Positions 32,798-41,997 of a stretch of 48,579 nucleotides of DNA are shown in pieces. This stretch comes from Bacteroidales bacterium (GTDB lineage Bacteria; Bacteroidota; Bacteroidia; Bacteroidales; WCHB1-69). Every line of letters starts with the position of its first letter. The stretch's first letter is position 1. The stretch covers positions 1 through 48,579 of the forward strand of contig JAEEKX010000020.1 in assembly GCA_016288655.1 (NCBI GenBank), read 5' to 3'. Both the position numbers and the translations under genes were made by a program. The notes beneath the pieces were generated by a model that had not been told where the DNA came from, did not search any database, and worked only from the letters and a program-made list of their open reading frames with translations.

Positions 32798-35700
32798 ATG
32801 AAGAAGTTAGTCGTAAGGTATAGTCTTTTGGCAGGCCTGATATTCGCAGTTGTGGCGGTACGGGCGCAACGTCCTGTGAGTTATGATTCTCCGTTGCGGG
32901 AGTACAACACCGCGATGGAGTTGTACCAGAAGCACGAATTCGGCTCGGCGCAGGAGTATTTCCGGTATGTGTATGAGCACACGACCGACCAGCAGTACGA
33001 CCTCAAATCGACGTCGTATTTCTATGTCGGCGTGTGTGCCGAGAAGTTGAACCATGGCGATGCGGCGTTCCTGCTGCGCGATTTCGTGCGCAAGTATCCC
33101 ATCCACACGCGGGTGCCCGACGCGCATCTTTACATCGCCCGCTCCTACTACTATCAGAAGCAGTACAAGAAGGCGTTGGAGAACTTCAACGAGTTGGATG
33201 AACGGAAGATCAAGGACGAGGATTTGGCGGAGTACCACTTCAAGAAGGGCTTTTGCTCGTTGAAGGAGGGCGACCGCGACGAGGCCAAGTACCACCTGCG
33301 GAAGGCCCGCGAGTACGAAGGCCAGTACAAGAACAAGGCCATCTACTACATCGCGCATTTGGAATATGAGGACGGCTACTACGAGGCGGCGATGGAGGAT
33401 TTCAACCTCATCCGCGACGAGAAGGAGTATTCGCAGGTCGTCCCCTCTTACATCATGCAGATCAAGTTCTTGCAGGGAGAATATGAGGAGGTGGCGGCAC
33501 TCGCGCCCACCATGGCGGAGCAGAGCGGCGACAAGGCGGAGCTCTACCGAATCATCGGACTGTCGAATTTCAACTTAGCGCGTTATGATGTCGCCTCACA
33601 ATATTTCAGCAAAATGCAGAATGTCGGCGGCAGCAAGCAGACGCAACTCGACCGCCCCGACCACTACGCCATCGGTTTCACCGCTTACAAGGTCGGTGAC
33701 TACTCCGATGCCATCGGCCATCTGTCGCAGGTGACCGACACCGTGGATGCCATGACCCAGAACGCTTACTACGTCATCGCCGACTGTTTCCTGAAACAGC
33801 AGCGGCTTGCCGATGCGTCCAACTATTTCTACGAAGCGCAGAAGTTGGATTATTCCGCTGACATTCAAGAAGATGCTTTCTACAACTACGCCAAGTTGCA
33901 GTATGAGACCAGCACGGCGTTGTCGCAGCAGAAGGCCATCAGCACCATTGAGGAGTACATTGCCCGCTATCCTTACACGGAGCGGTCGCAGGAGATGGCC
34001 GCCCACCTGAGCGCCATCTACGCCTCCACGCGCAACTATCCCGCCGCCATCAAGGCCATCGAGCAGCTCGACCGGAACCACAAGAGTCCCGAGGTGCTGC
34101 GGTCGTACCAACGCTGCACCCACTTCCGTGCCATGGAGTTGATTTCCGACAAAAAGTACAACGAGGCCGTCCAGGTCCTCGACAAGTCGTTGACCACCCC
34201 GCTCAACCTCGACCTGCACCGCTCCAACCTCTATTGGAAGGCAGAGGCCGAATACCGCGCCGAAAAGTACTCCCAGGCATACAACGATTTCATCATCTAC
34301 CAGAAATCCGACCAGGCGACCGCCGACCCCAACTATCCGCTCTCCTTCTACTCCTTGGGTTATGCCGCCCTGAACACCAAGCGTTACAAGGAGGCCCAAA
34401 AAGCGTATGATAAGTTTTTGTCCTTCTGTAATACAGATCAATACGAAAGTTACAAGCCGGATGTCTATGCCCGTCTGGGCGACTGTTATTTCATGCAGAA
34501 GAACCTCAAGTCGGCCATTGCCAACTACGACCGTTGCGCCCAGTTGAAGGGCAGCAACGCCGACTATGCACTTTATCAGCAGAGTGTTTGCTACGGCTAC
34601 CAGCAGAACGCGAGCAAGAAGGTGGAGTTGTTGGAGAAGTTCACGCAGTTCTATCCCAAGTCACCCTACATCGACGATGTGGAGTTTGAGTTGGCGGGCA
34701 TCTATCATGCTCAGAACCAATATACTTTGGCCATCAACTCTTACAACGACTTCATCCGGAAGTACCCGAAGAGTCCGTATGTGCCGAAGGCCTACAACAA
34801 GTTGGCGCAGGCCTATCAGAACGCGGGGCAGACGGAGAAGGCGATTGAGACCTTCAAGCATGTGGTGAGCAAGTACCCGGGGTCGCAGGAGGCGAAGGAT
34901 GCGGTCTCCAACCTGCAGGATGTCTATACCGAGTTGGGGCGTCCGGGCGACTTCTTCGACTATGCCGCCCAGGGCAACATCAGCATCTCCCCCGAGCGTC
35001 AGGATTCCGTCACCTACCGGGCGGCGGAGACCAAGTTCAGCGCGGGCAACTGCGAGTTGGCCATCAAGGGCTTCAGCGAATACATCAACAAGTTCCCCAA
35101 TGGATTCTTCATTGCGGAGGCCTATTTCAACCGGGCGGACTGCGAGTATGGCAACCACAGTTACGATGAGGCCCTGTCGGACTACGAGTATGTCATCGCC
35201 AACTTCCGATCGGCCAACAACGAGCTGGCGTTGAAACGTGCGGCCACGATCCTGTTCAACAAGCGGCAATACAGTCAGGCCTTGGCCTATTTCAACGGTT
35301 TGAAGGAGGCCGCCACCAACGAGGTGAACACCTCATACGCTTACAATGGCATCATGCGTTGTGCGTATGAACTGAAGAACTACAAGGATGCGTTGGAGGG
35401 TGCGCGCGGCTACATTGCCTCTTCGAAGGCCGACCCCGACCTGCTCAACGACGCGAAGTTGATTGCCGGCAAGTCGTCGTTTGAACTGCGCGACTATGGT
35501 GCCGCCAGTTCTTACCTCAAGCCGTTGGCGAAGAGCGGTACCAACGAACTGGCTGCTGAGGCCGCCTACTTCGTGGCCCTCAGCGAGTTCCAGCGCGGCG
35601 ACCTGACCGCCTGCGAGAAGGAGATCACCGACATCATCGAGGCGAGATATACTTCCGTCTATTGGATCGCCAAGACCTTCATCCTCTACGGCGACTACTA

Positions 35701-35887
35701 CAAGGCCATCGGCAACACATTCCAGGCGCGCCACACCTACCAGAGCATCGTCGATAACTACGATGGCGAAGACCTGCGCGAGGAGGCCCGCCAGCGCATC
35801 GCCGCCCTCGACCCGCCGGCCGCCGAGCCCACGCCCCGCCGTTCCGCTCCCGCCGAAGACGAAGACAACCTCAACCCCGAAGAGTAA
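32798..35887 (+). CDS. Large exported TPR protein
   Basis: A 1029-residue protein with a signal peptide (SLLAGLIFAVVAVRAQ), after which nearly the whole length is tetratricopeptide repeats. Clear units include AYNKLAQAYQNAGQTEKAIETFKHVVSKYPGS and DVYARLGDCYFMQKNLKSAIANYDRC. The acidic, Pro-rich tail (ending AEDEDNLNPEE) is probably disordered. Solenoids this long usually act as scaffolds; BamD- or YbgF-type assembly roles are precedents for periplasmic TPRs. The next gene, an outer-membrane barrel, starts 20 bases later, so a joint envelope-assembly role is plausible but not shown. Confidence 0.88.
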   Translation: MKKLVVRYSLLAGLIFAVVAVRAQRPVSYDSPLREYNTAMELYQKHEFGSAQEYFRYVYEHTTDQQYDLKSTSYFYVGVCAEKLNHGDAAFLLRDFVRKYPIHTRVPDAHLYIARSYYYQKQYKKALENFNELDERKIKDEDLAEYHFKKGFCSLKEGDRDEAKYHLRKAREYEGQYKNKAIYYIAHLEYEDGYYEAAMEDFNLIRDEKEYSQVVPSYIMQIKFLQGEYEEVAALAPTMAEQSGDKAELYRIIGLSNFNLARYDVASQYFSKMQNVGGSKQTQLDRPDHYAIGFTAYKVGDYSDAIGHLSQVTDTVDAMTQNAYYVIADCFLKQQRLADASNYFYEAQKLDYSADIQEDAFYNYAKLQYETSTALSQQKAISTIEEYIARYPYTERSQEMAAHLSAIYASTRNYPAAIKAIEQLDRNHKSPEVLRSYQRCTHFRAMELISDKKYNEAVQVLDKSLTTPLNLDLHRSNLYWKAEAEYRAEKYSQAYNDFIIYQKSDQATADPNYPLSFYSLGYAALNTKRYKEAQKAYDKFLSFCNTDQYESYKPDVYARLGDCYFMQKNLKSAIANYDRCAQLKGSNADYALYQQSVCYGYQQNASKKVELLEKFTQFYPKSPYIDDVEFELAGIYHAQNQYTLAINSYNDFIRKYPKSPYVPKAYNKLAQAYQNAGQTEKAIETFKHVVSKYPGSQEAKDAVSNLQDVYTELGRPGDFFDYAAQGNISISPERQDSVTYRAAETKFSAGNCELAIKGFSEYINKFPNGFFIAEAYFNRADCEYGNHSYDEALSDYEYVIANFRSANNELALKRAATILFNKRQYSQALAYFNGLKEAATNEVNTSYAYNGIMRCAYELKNYKDALEGARGYIASSKADPDLLNDAKLIAGKSSFELRDYGAASSYLKPLAKSGTNELAAEAAYFVALSEFQRGDLTACEKEITDIIEARYTSVYWIAKTFILYGDYYKAIGNTFQARHTYQSIVDNYDGEDLREEARQRIAALDPPAAEPTPRRSAPAEDEDNLNPEE

Positions 35888-35907
35888 TCCTTAAAAAAAT
35901 CACAGCG

Positions 35908-37626
35908 ATGAAAAGATATATAGTCACCATCATCCTTCTCATAGCCACGGTCGGCCTGTATGCCCAACTCGACACCGCCTACTTCAAACTCGAATATACC
36001 CCGACCATCAAATCGTTCAACAAGGTCAACCAGGCGCCCGACCTCAACGACACCGTCACCGACCACGTGAAGTTCAACTACTACATCACGCCGCAGCGGT
36101 TTGAGGCATCATTCAAGCCCACTCCCATCAAGTACAACAAGGTGTCGCCTGACATCCAGGAGGCGCTGTTCCGCAACTATCTCAAGGTCGGCTTCGGCTA
36201 CCCGATCACGCCGCTGCTCGACTTTTCGTTTCACAACCTGCAGACCGAAAGCAAGCATCCCAACTCCTTCGGTGTCAACGTACACCACTACTCCTCCTGG
36301 GGTCCCAACATCGGCAAGGTGCTGAAACCCTACGCCAAGTTCCCCACTTCCGACACCCGCGTCCACCTCAACTTCAAGCATTTCTTCAAGCACCAGACGC
36401 TTTACAGCGCGGTCAACTACAACCACGAAGCCGCCCGCTTCTATGGTTTCAAACCCAACCCGGAGATCGAATACAACAAGGACTCCCTGAAGAACAACTT
36501 CCACCATCTCAACGCCACCATCGGCATTGCTTCCAATTACGTGTTGGAAGACAGGAAGTTGAAACAGGATGTGCGCTTGGATTACGATTTTCTTTACACC
36601 AACTGGAAGGACATGGAGAACCACATCGGGCTCACATCCTTCTTTGCATACGATGCCCGCTGGGCCAAGATCACCGGCAGTCAACTCTACCGCGCCAACA
36701 TCAACTTCGACTATTACAACGACAAGTGGAATTCCGACATCACCTACAACGCCTTCCTTTTCAATCCCGAAGTCTATGCGCACTTCACCATCAAGGAGTA
36801 CCACATCCTCGTCGGTGTGGGCGGTGTGGTGAACCATTTGCGCAAGACCGGAGGCACCGCCTATCCTATTGTGGAACTGCAACTTGGCGTCATCCCCAAT
36901 ATTCTCAACATCTATGCCGGCGTCAACGGCGATTGCAAGTACAACTCCCTTACCGATTTGCTTTATGAAAATCCCTTCGTTGAATATGACCTCCGCAGCA
37001 ACAAGTTCACTACCAACTACATCAACATTTACGGTGGTGTGAAGGGCAACCTCGTCAAGAAACTCAATTACAATCTCTCCGCCCGTTACAGTTACTCCAA
37101 GAACCTGCCGTTCTTCATCATCGACACCCTCTGCCCGGAACACAACATGTTCGATGTCACCTACAACGACGGCAACATGCTGAATGTCAACCTCAACATA
37201 GACTACGAGATCCTCAGCAATTTGCGGTTGGTCTTTGATGCCAATTATTGGCTTTATGTGTTGAAAGACAAAGCCATTCCGTGGCACAAGCCGATGTTAG
37301 AGTTCCGTTTCGACGGCAGATATACGTTGAAGAAGAAGTTCATCTTCGACCTCAACTTCGCGCTCGACTTCGGTCGTAAGGGGTTGGGTTGGAGCGACGA
37401 GACGAACTCCTGGGAGGTCGTGAAGATGAAGCCCATCCTCGACTTCGGTCTCGGGTTCGAGTACTTGATCAACGACCGGTTCTCTGCCTTTGCCACGGTG
37501 AGCAATTTGGCCTGCCAGTACTACTCCAAGTTCTACGATTTCAAGGCCTTCGGCATCAACGCGCTCGTGGGTGTGAAGTACTGTTTCGGCAACGAAAGCA
37601 TCCGTCGGGTGAAAGGGAAGAGGTAA
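35908..37626 (+). CDS. Outer-membrane beta-barrel protein without plug domain
   Basis: A 572-residue protein with a signal peptide (IVTIILLIATVGLYAQ). The mature part alternates aromatic and polar residues in short strands (for example LKVGFGYPITPLLDFSFHNL and RVHLNFKHFFKHQTLYSAVNY), as expected for a barrel of about 18-22 strands. No TonB-receptor plug or carboxypeptidase-like domain precedes it. The last 60 residues (LDFGLGFEYLINDRFSAFAT, then FNALVGVKYCF-like strands) look like the closing strands. It is directly downstream of the giant TPR protein. Function unknown. Confidence 0.82.
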   Translation: MKRYIVTIILLIATVGLYAQLDTAYFKLEYTPTIKSFNKVNQAPDLNDTVTDHVKFNYYITPQRFEASFKPTPIKYNKVSPDIQEALFRNYLKVGFGYPITPLLDFSFHNLQTESKHPNSFGVNVHHYSSWGPNIGKVLKPYAKFPTSDTRVHLNFKHFFKHQTLYSAVNYNHEAARFYGFKPNPEIEYNKDSLKNNFHHLNATIGIASNYVLEDRKLKQDVRLDYDFLYTNWKDMENHIGLTSFFAYDARWAKITGSQLYRANINFDYYNDKWNSDITYNAFLFNPEVYAHFTIKEYHILVGVGGVVNHLRKTGGTAYPIVELQLGVIPNILNIYAGVNGDCKYNSLTDLLYENPFVEYDLRSNKFTTNYINIYGGVKGNLVKKLNYNLSARYSYSKNLPFFIIDTLCPEHNMFDVTYNDGNMLNVNLNIDYEILSNLRLVFDANYWLYVLKDKAIPWHKPMLEFRFDGRYTLKKKFIFDLNFALDFGRKGLGWSDETNSWEVVKMKPILDFGLGFEYLINDRFSAFATVSNLACQYYSKFYDFKAFGINALVGVKYCFGNESIRRVKGKR

Positions 37627-37680
37627 TTTATTGAAAATCAATTATCAACACATTTTATTAATCATTAAAAACAAAAAAAG

Positions 37681-38073
37681 ATGAATCCTAAATCCATGAT
37701 CAGAGTTAGAATGAGTGCGGGTGACGCCCATTATGGCGGCAACCTGGTTGACGGTGCGCACATGCTCGCCATTTTCGGTGATGTGGCCACTGAGTTGCTT
37801 ATCATCCAAGATGGCGACGAGGGCCTGTTCTGCGCTTACGACAATGTGGAGTTCCTTGCTCCCGTACACGCTGGAGACTTCATTGAGGCCGTGGGCGAGA
37901 TCACGCACGTAGGCAATACCAGCCGCAAGATGGTCTTCGAGGCCCGCAAGGTGATCACCCCGCGCACCGACATCTCCGACTCCGCCGCCGATGTCTTGGA
38001 GGAGCCCATTGTCGTCTGCCGTGCTTCCGGCACCTGTGTCACCCCCAAGGCCTGCCAACGCAAGAACAAATAG
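37681..38073 (+). CDS. kal: 3-aminobutyryl-CoA ammonia-lyase (hot-dog fold)
   Basis: A 130-residue hot-dog-fold protein that matches Kal of anaerobic lysine fermentation, which removes ammonia from L-3-aminobutyryl-CoA to give crotonyl-CoA. Key stretches are [39 protein letters not shown] and [20 protein letters not shown]. The tail [19 protein letters not shown] is characteristic. The other lysine-fermentation genes (kamA, kamD/E, kdd, kce) are not in the window. Its neighbour 24 bases downstream is a dihydrolipoyl dehydrogenase. Confidence 0.87.
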   Translation: MNPKSMIRVRMSAGDAHYGGNLVDGAHMLAIFGDVATELLIIQDGDEGLFCAYDNVEFLAPVHAGDFIEAVGEITHVGNTSRKMVFEARKVITPRTDISDSAADVLEEPIVVCRASGTCVTPKACQRKNK

Positions 38074-38097
38074 TCTGACCATTTAAAATATAGTATC

Positions 38098-39492
38098 ATG
38101 AAATACGATGTCATTGTCATCGGGAGCGGTCCTGGTGGCTATGTGGCGGCCATCCGTGCCAGTCAGTTGGGCATGAAGGCGGCCGTGGTGGAGGCCGGCG
38201 AACTCGGCGGCATCTGCCTCAACTGGGGCTGCATCCCCACCAAGGCGCTGCTGAAATCCGCGCAGGTATATAACTACATGAAACATGCCGACAGTTACGG
38301 CATGGTGCTGGACGCGCCCGCACGGCCCGACTTCGAGGCCATCGTGCGTCGCAGTCGCGGCGTGGCCGAGGCCATGAGCAAGGGCGTCCAGTTCCTGCTC
38401 AAGAAGAACAACGTCGATGTGATCGAGGGCTACGCCCAGCTCACTGCCGACCGCAAGGTGCAGGTCTTCCTCTCCGACGGCGGCGAGGCGGTGCATGAGG
38501 CCGACCACATCATTCTCGCCACCGGCGCCCATTCCAAGGAACTTCCTCATATCAAGCAAGATGGAGAGAAAATCATCGGCTACCGCATGGCTCTCACGCT
38601 GCCCAAACTTCCCGAGTCGATGGTGGTGATGGGCTCCGGCGCCATCGGCAGCGAGTTCGCCCATTTCTACTCCACCCTCGGTACCAAGGTGACCCTCGTG
38701 GAGTTCATGCCCAACATCGTACCCGTGGAGGATGAGGAGATCTCCAAGCAGTTGGAGCGTTGCTTCCGCAAGAACGGTGTCAAGGTGATGACGTCATCCT
38801 CCGTGGAGAGTGTCGATACCACCGGCGAGAAGTGCAAGGTGACCATCAAGGACGGCAAGGGCAAGATCTCCGAAGTGGAGTGCGACGTCGTGCTGTCGGC
38901 GGTGGGCATTGTGGCCAACATCGAGGGCATCGGATTGGAGCGTCTCGGCATCCAAACCGAGCGCGGCAAGGTGGTGGTGGATGAATACTACCGCACGAAC
39001 TGTCCGGGTGTCTATGCCATCGGCGACATCGTCCCCGGTCCCGCGCTTGCGCACGTGGCCTCGCACGAGGCGCTCGTCTGCGTGGAGAAGATCGCCGGGC
39101 TGAACCCGACGCCGGTCGATTACGGCAACATCCCGGGCTGCACCTACACCTCTCCCGAAGTGGCCTCTGTGGGTCTCACGGAGAAGAAGGCACTCGAAGC
39201 CGGACACGAACTGCGCATCGGCAAGTTCCCCTTCACGGCTTCGGGCAAGGCGACCGCCTCGGGCAACCGCGACGGCATGATCAAACTCATTTTCGACAAG
39301 AACACCGACGAGATTTTGGGCTGTCACATGGTTGGCGAGAACGTCACGGAGATGGTCTCCGGCATTGTCGTCGCCCGCCAGCAGCATGTGAAAGGTCCCG
39401 AACTCATCCACGCCGTACATCCCCATCCCACGTTGTCGGAGGCGCTCATGGAGGCCGCCGCCGCCGCGTACGGGGAGTGCGTACACCTCTAA
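38098..39492 (+). CDS. lpdA: Dihydrolipoyl dehydrogenase
   Basis: A 464-residue FAD flavoprotein, the E3 component of 2-oxoacid dehydrogenase or glycine-cleavage complexes. FAD-binding GSGPGG at 9-14, redox disulfide C40/C45 in GGICLNWGCIPTKALL, NAD-binding MGSGAIGSEFAHF, YAIGDIVPGPALAHVASHE, and the C-terminal HAVHPHPTLSEAL with the catalytic His. No E1/E2 genes are nearby. Placement after kal suggests shared expression with amino-acid fermentation. Confidence 0.95.
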   Translation: MKYDVIVIGSGPGGYVAAIRASQLGMKAAVVEAGELGGICLNWGCIPTKALLKSAQVYNYMKHADSYGMVLDAPARPDFEAIVRRSRGVAEAMSKGVQFLLKKNNVDVIEGYAQLTADRKVQVFLSDGGEAVHEADHIILATGAHSKELPHIKQDGEKIIGYRMALTLPKLPESMVVMGSGAIGSEFAHFYSTLGTKVTLVEFMPNIVPVEDEEISKQLERCFRKNGVKVMTSSSVESVDTTGEKCKVTIKDGKGKISEVECDVVLSAVGIVANIEGIGLERLGIQTERGKVVVDEYYRTNCPGVYAIGDIVPGPALAHVASHEALVCVEKIAGLNPTPVDYGNIPGCTYTSPEVASVGLTEKKALEAGHELRIGKFPFTASGKATASGNRDGMIKLIFDKNTDEILGCHMVGENVTEMVSGIVVARQQHVKGPELIHAVHPHPTLSEALMEAAAAAYGECVHL

Positions 39493-39507
39493 CAACCGCC
39501 CCGCCAG

Positions 39508-39954
39508 ATGCGCGTCAGACTCCATTTTTGGGAATTGGACCCCGAAGGGTACCACCTCACGTTGCGCGCGCGACTGGCGGGGCATCCGGTTTGGCTGCTG
39601 GTGGATACCGGCGCCAACCACAGCTGCTTCGACCGTGCCTACTTCGAGTCGCTCGGACTGGAAGTGGGCGCTATCGTCGGGCAGGATGAAGTCAACGTCG
39701 GCATCGGCGGCAGCGACTTCGAGACCGTCATTGCGCAGACCGACCAGTTGAAGATCGGCAGGTTGCGCATCCCCAGCATGGAGGCGCGGCTGCTCGACCT
39801 CGGTTCGGTGAACGCGATGTACGAGACCGTCGGCTTCCACGCCATCCAAGGAATCCTCGGCAGCGACTTCCTATACCGCCACCGCGCGGTGATCGACTTT
39901 GCCGCCCGCGAACTGACGTTGCAATCCGCCAGGAAAATCAATCACAAACAGTAA
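39508..39954 (+). CDS. Retropepsin-like aspartic protease-fold protein
   Basis: A 148-residue clan AA protein with the retropepsin signature LLVDTGANHSCF (Asp33). A second hydrophobic-Gly motif, IQGILGSDFLYRHRAVIDF, lies near the end, as in bacterial single-domain pepsins that act as dimers. There is no signal peptide, so it is cytosolic unless exported otherwise. Substrate unknown. It sits between lpdA (15 bases) and ruvC (9 bases). Confidence 0.85.
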   Translation: MRVRLHFWELDPEGYHLTLRARLAGHPVWLLVDTGANHSCFDRAYFESLGLEVGAIVGQDEVNVGIGGSDFETVIAQTDQLKIGRLRIPSMEARLLDLGSVNAMYETVGFHAIQGILGSDFLYRHRAVIDFAARELTLQSARKINHKQ

Positions 39955-39963
39955 ATCAACACG

Positions 39964-40545
39964 ATGCAGACCACACCGCCACAGACCGACCATCTCATAC
40001 TTGGTATCGACCCAGGCACGAACGTCATGGGTTATGCCATTTTGAAGACGCACTTGCGCAATAGCGAGGTGGTGGCGGTGGATGTGGTGAAGATGAGCCG
40101 TCTGCCCGACCAGAGTGCCAAGTTGCGCAAAATCTACGAGAGCACGCTGGAGTTGGTGGAGACCTATCATCCTGACATTCTGGCGATTGAAGAGCCGTTT
40201 TACGGCAAGAATCCGCAGTCGATGTTGAAGTTGGGGCGAGCGCAGGGGGTAGTCATCGGGGCGTGCCTGCATGCCGGGTTGGCGGTGTTCGAGTATCCGC
40301 CGCGGAAGGTGAAGCAGGCCATCACGGGACGCGGTGGCGCGTCGAAGGAGCAGGTGGCGGCCATGCTGCACCAGATGTACGCCTTTGATGATGCGACGGC
40401 CTGTCTGGACGCCACCGACGCCTTAGGCATCGCCGTGTGCCATCATTTGCAGAACCGTCTGGGGGCGCCGCTGTCGTCGCGCATGCGTGGCGGTGGCTGG
40501 GAGGCCTTCATCGCCCAGCATCAGGACCGGGTGGTGCGGAAATAG
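39964..40545 (+). CDS. ruvC: Holliday junction resolvase RuvC
   Basis: A 193-residue endonuclease that resolves Holliday junctions with RuvAB. Catalytic Asp16 in ILGIDPGTNVMGYAIL, a Glu in LAIEEPFYGKN, and the late DATACLDATDALGIAVCHHL with the last acidic residues are all present. Length is normal. It follows the retropepsin-like gene by 9 bases. Confidence 0.95.
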   Translation: MQTTPPQTDHLILGIDPGTNVMGYAILKTHLRNSEVVAVDVVKMSRLPDQSAKLRKIYESTLELVETYHPDILAIEEPFYGKNPQSMLKLGRAQGVVIGACLHAGLAVFEYPPRKVKQAITGRGGASKEQVAAMLHQMYAFDDATACLDATDALGIAVCHHLQNRLGAPLSSRMRGGGWEAFIAQHQDRVVRK

Positions 40546-40552
40546 GTGAGTG

Positions 40553-40580
40553 GTGGAGACGTTTCATGAAACGTATCTAC
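40553..40580. repeat. REP-like palindrome, single copy
   Basis: A 28-base inverted repeat with two mismatched pairs, centred on the perfect 16-base ACGTTTCATGAAACGT (40559-40574). Its right end reads CTAC, that is, GTAG on the minus strand, the head of REP elements mobilised by RAYT transposases. The GTAGAGACG...CGTCTCTAC type recurs in many genomes. No RAYT gene is present here. Confidence 0.6.
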
Positions 40581-40638
40581 ACTTATTCCTCGTTCCATCC
40601 CGTCGGCTGAACCGAGCCAGGGGAATCGCAAAAAACTG

Positions 40639-40646
40639 TATCTTTG
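40639..40646 (+). promoter_or_regulatory. -7 promoter element of the HD-domain gene
   Basis: Exact TATCTTTG, 18 bases before the ATG at 40665. An earlier ATG-like start at 40644 would be inside the promoter. Confidence 0.75.
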
Positions 40647-40664
40647 CAATTCCAATTTCATCCT

Positions 40665-41279
40665 ATGACACTTCAAGAATACATTGAGAACGAGATACTT
40701 CCTCGGTACGAGGCCTTTGACGCGGGACACCGGCGCGACCACGCCGAGAGCGTCATCCGCGAGAGCCGGAAGTTGGCGCGGGAGCATGGTGCCGACGAGC
40801 GGATGGCATACGTCATCGCGGCCTACCATGACCTCGGACTAGCGGTCGATCGCGAGTTCCACCACATCCATTCCGGCGAGATGCTGATGGCGGACGTGCG
40901 GCTGCGGGAGTGGTTCACGGAGGCGCAGTTGTCGGTGATGCGCGATGCGGTGGAGGACCATCGCGCCAGTGGCAAGCGGCCACCGCGGACCATCTACGGC
41001 GCCATCGTGGCGGAGGCCGACCGCCAGATCGATCCCGAGACCATTCTCCGCCGCACCCTGCAGTTCGGACTGCGGCAGTCGCCCGACGCCGACTTCGAGT
41101 GGCACTTCGTCCGCGCCTACGACCACATGCTTGAGAAGTACGCCGAGGGCGGCTATCTGCACCTTTGGCTCAATTCCGAGCGCAACGTCCAGGGCCTCGC
41201 CGCCCTGCGCGCCATCATCGGCGACAAGCCGAGGATGCGGGAAATGTGCGAGCGCATCTTCCGAGAGTTGAAATCGTAA
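40665..41279 (+). CDS. HD-domain phosphohydrolase
   Basis: A 204-residue HD protein. The metal-binding His/Asp residues are H22 or H26 (FDAGHRRDHAESVI), H55-D56 (AAYHDLGL) and the H/D residues in DRREFHHIHSGEMLM-like and DAVEDHRASGKRPP segments. HD proteins hydrolyse phosphates of nucleotides or small metabolites; the substrate is not predictable here. The start was set by the -7 element at 40639. Confidence 0.85.
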   Translation: MTLQEYIENEILPRYEAFDAGHRRDHAESVIRESRKLAREHGADERMAYVIAAYHDLGLAVDREFHHIHSGEMLMADVRLREWFTEAQLSVMRDAVEDHRASGKRPPRTIYGAIVAEADRQIDPETILRRTLQFGLRQSPDADFEWHFVRAYDHMLEKYAEGGYLHLWLNSERNVQGLAALRAIIGDKPRMREMCERIFRELKS

Positions 41280-41417
41280 CATTTTGATACACAATCGAAT
41301 CAGTCTATTGGTTTTCATGATTCATCAAGTCGGGGGCGTTATAACAGAAGATGCCCTAAAGACAGATTCTTTGATTGGGGCGACCGGGCACCAGGCGGGA
41401 GAAGATGTTCGTTGCCC

Positions 41418-41498
41418 TTACAACTTCTGGGAAAACTTCACGATGTCTCTGGCGGTGACGGCGAATTTGTCGTAGCCGTCGCGGGTGCAGACTCCCAT
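41418..41498 (-). other. Possible gene remnant or small ORF downstream of yolD
   Basis: A 26-codon frame (GVCTRDGYDKFAVTARDIVK...) on the same strand as yolD looks like the C-terminal end of a protein, and I do not recognise it. The rest of 41280-41573 shows no gene. Confidence 0.25.
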
Positions 41499-41573
41499 CG
41501 AGCGTGTCGCTGAGGTGGATGCAGGGCATAGGGTGCAAAAACAGAAAAAGGAGTGCCTGAGGAGGACTTGGGC

Positions 41574-41978
41574 TTAGTTGGCTTCCTCCAGATCGAGCAC
41601 ACTTCCGAGTGGAATCCGGGTGCCGTCGGTCATCACGAGCGAGTGCGTCGCCTCGTCGATTGTCTTCAGGTTGCCTGTGAGGGTGTGGTAGGCGCCGCCG
41701 GCCTTGCGTTCGTCGGGCTTGAAATAGATGACGGTGATGGCGGGTCGTTTTGCGACCTGCGCCGCCAAGCGCATTAAGATGTCCTGCAGCCGCTGGTTGT
41801 CGTACTCTTCCAATTCCAGTTGCGTGTCGGTGAGCCGTGCCGTCTCGTTGATGGCGGCGTCGTAGCCCGTCAGTGCGGCGAAGGGGGCGAACTGCGCCGC
41901 GCGGTTGTGCATCGACATGCGCGGGTGTCGTTTCGGCTCGTAATGCGGATGGTCTATGATGTCGTCGTAGTCGTTCAT
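41574..41978 (-). CDS. YolD-like protein
   Basis: A 134-residue protein with the YolD-like core: YDDIIDHPHYEPKRHPRMSM, then HNRAAQFAPFAALTGYDAAI and ETARLTDTQLELEE. YolD proteins, best known from Firmicutes, are encoded next to UmuC/YqjW-type Y-family polymerases and have been proposed to take the place of UmuD. It follows the polymerase by 19 bases. The pair is rare outside Firmicutes, which suggests transfer. Codon use is not obviously foreign. Confidence 0.88.
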   Translation of the reverse strand: MNDYDDIIDHPHYEPKRHPRMSMHNRAAQFAPFAALTGYDAAINETARLTDTQLELEEYDNQRLQDILMRLAAQVAKRPAITVIYFKPDERKAGGAYHTLTGNLKTIDEATHSLVMTDGTRIPLGSVLDLEEAN

Positions 41979-41997
41979 GTTGTTGGTGTTGTGACTT

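Noticed and set aside
41284-41475. 63-codon plus-strand frame after the HD gene
   Set aside because: No promoter, no similarity, mixed composition.
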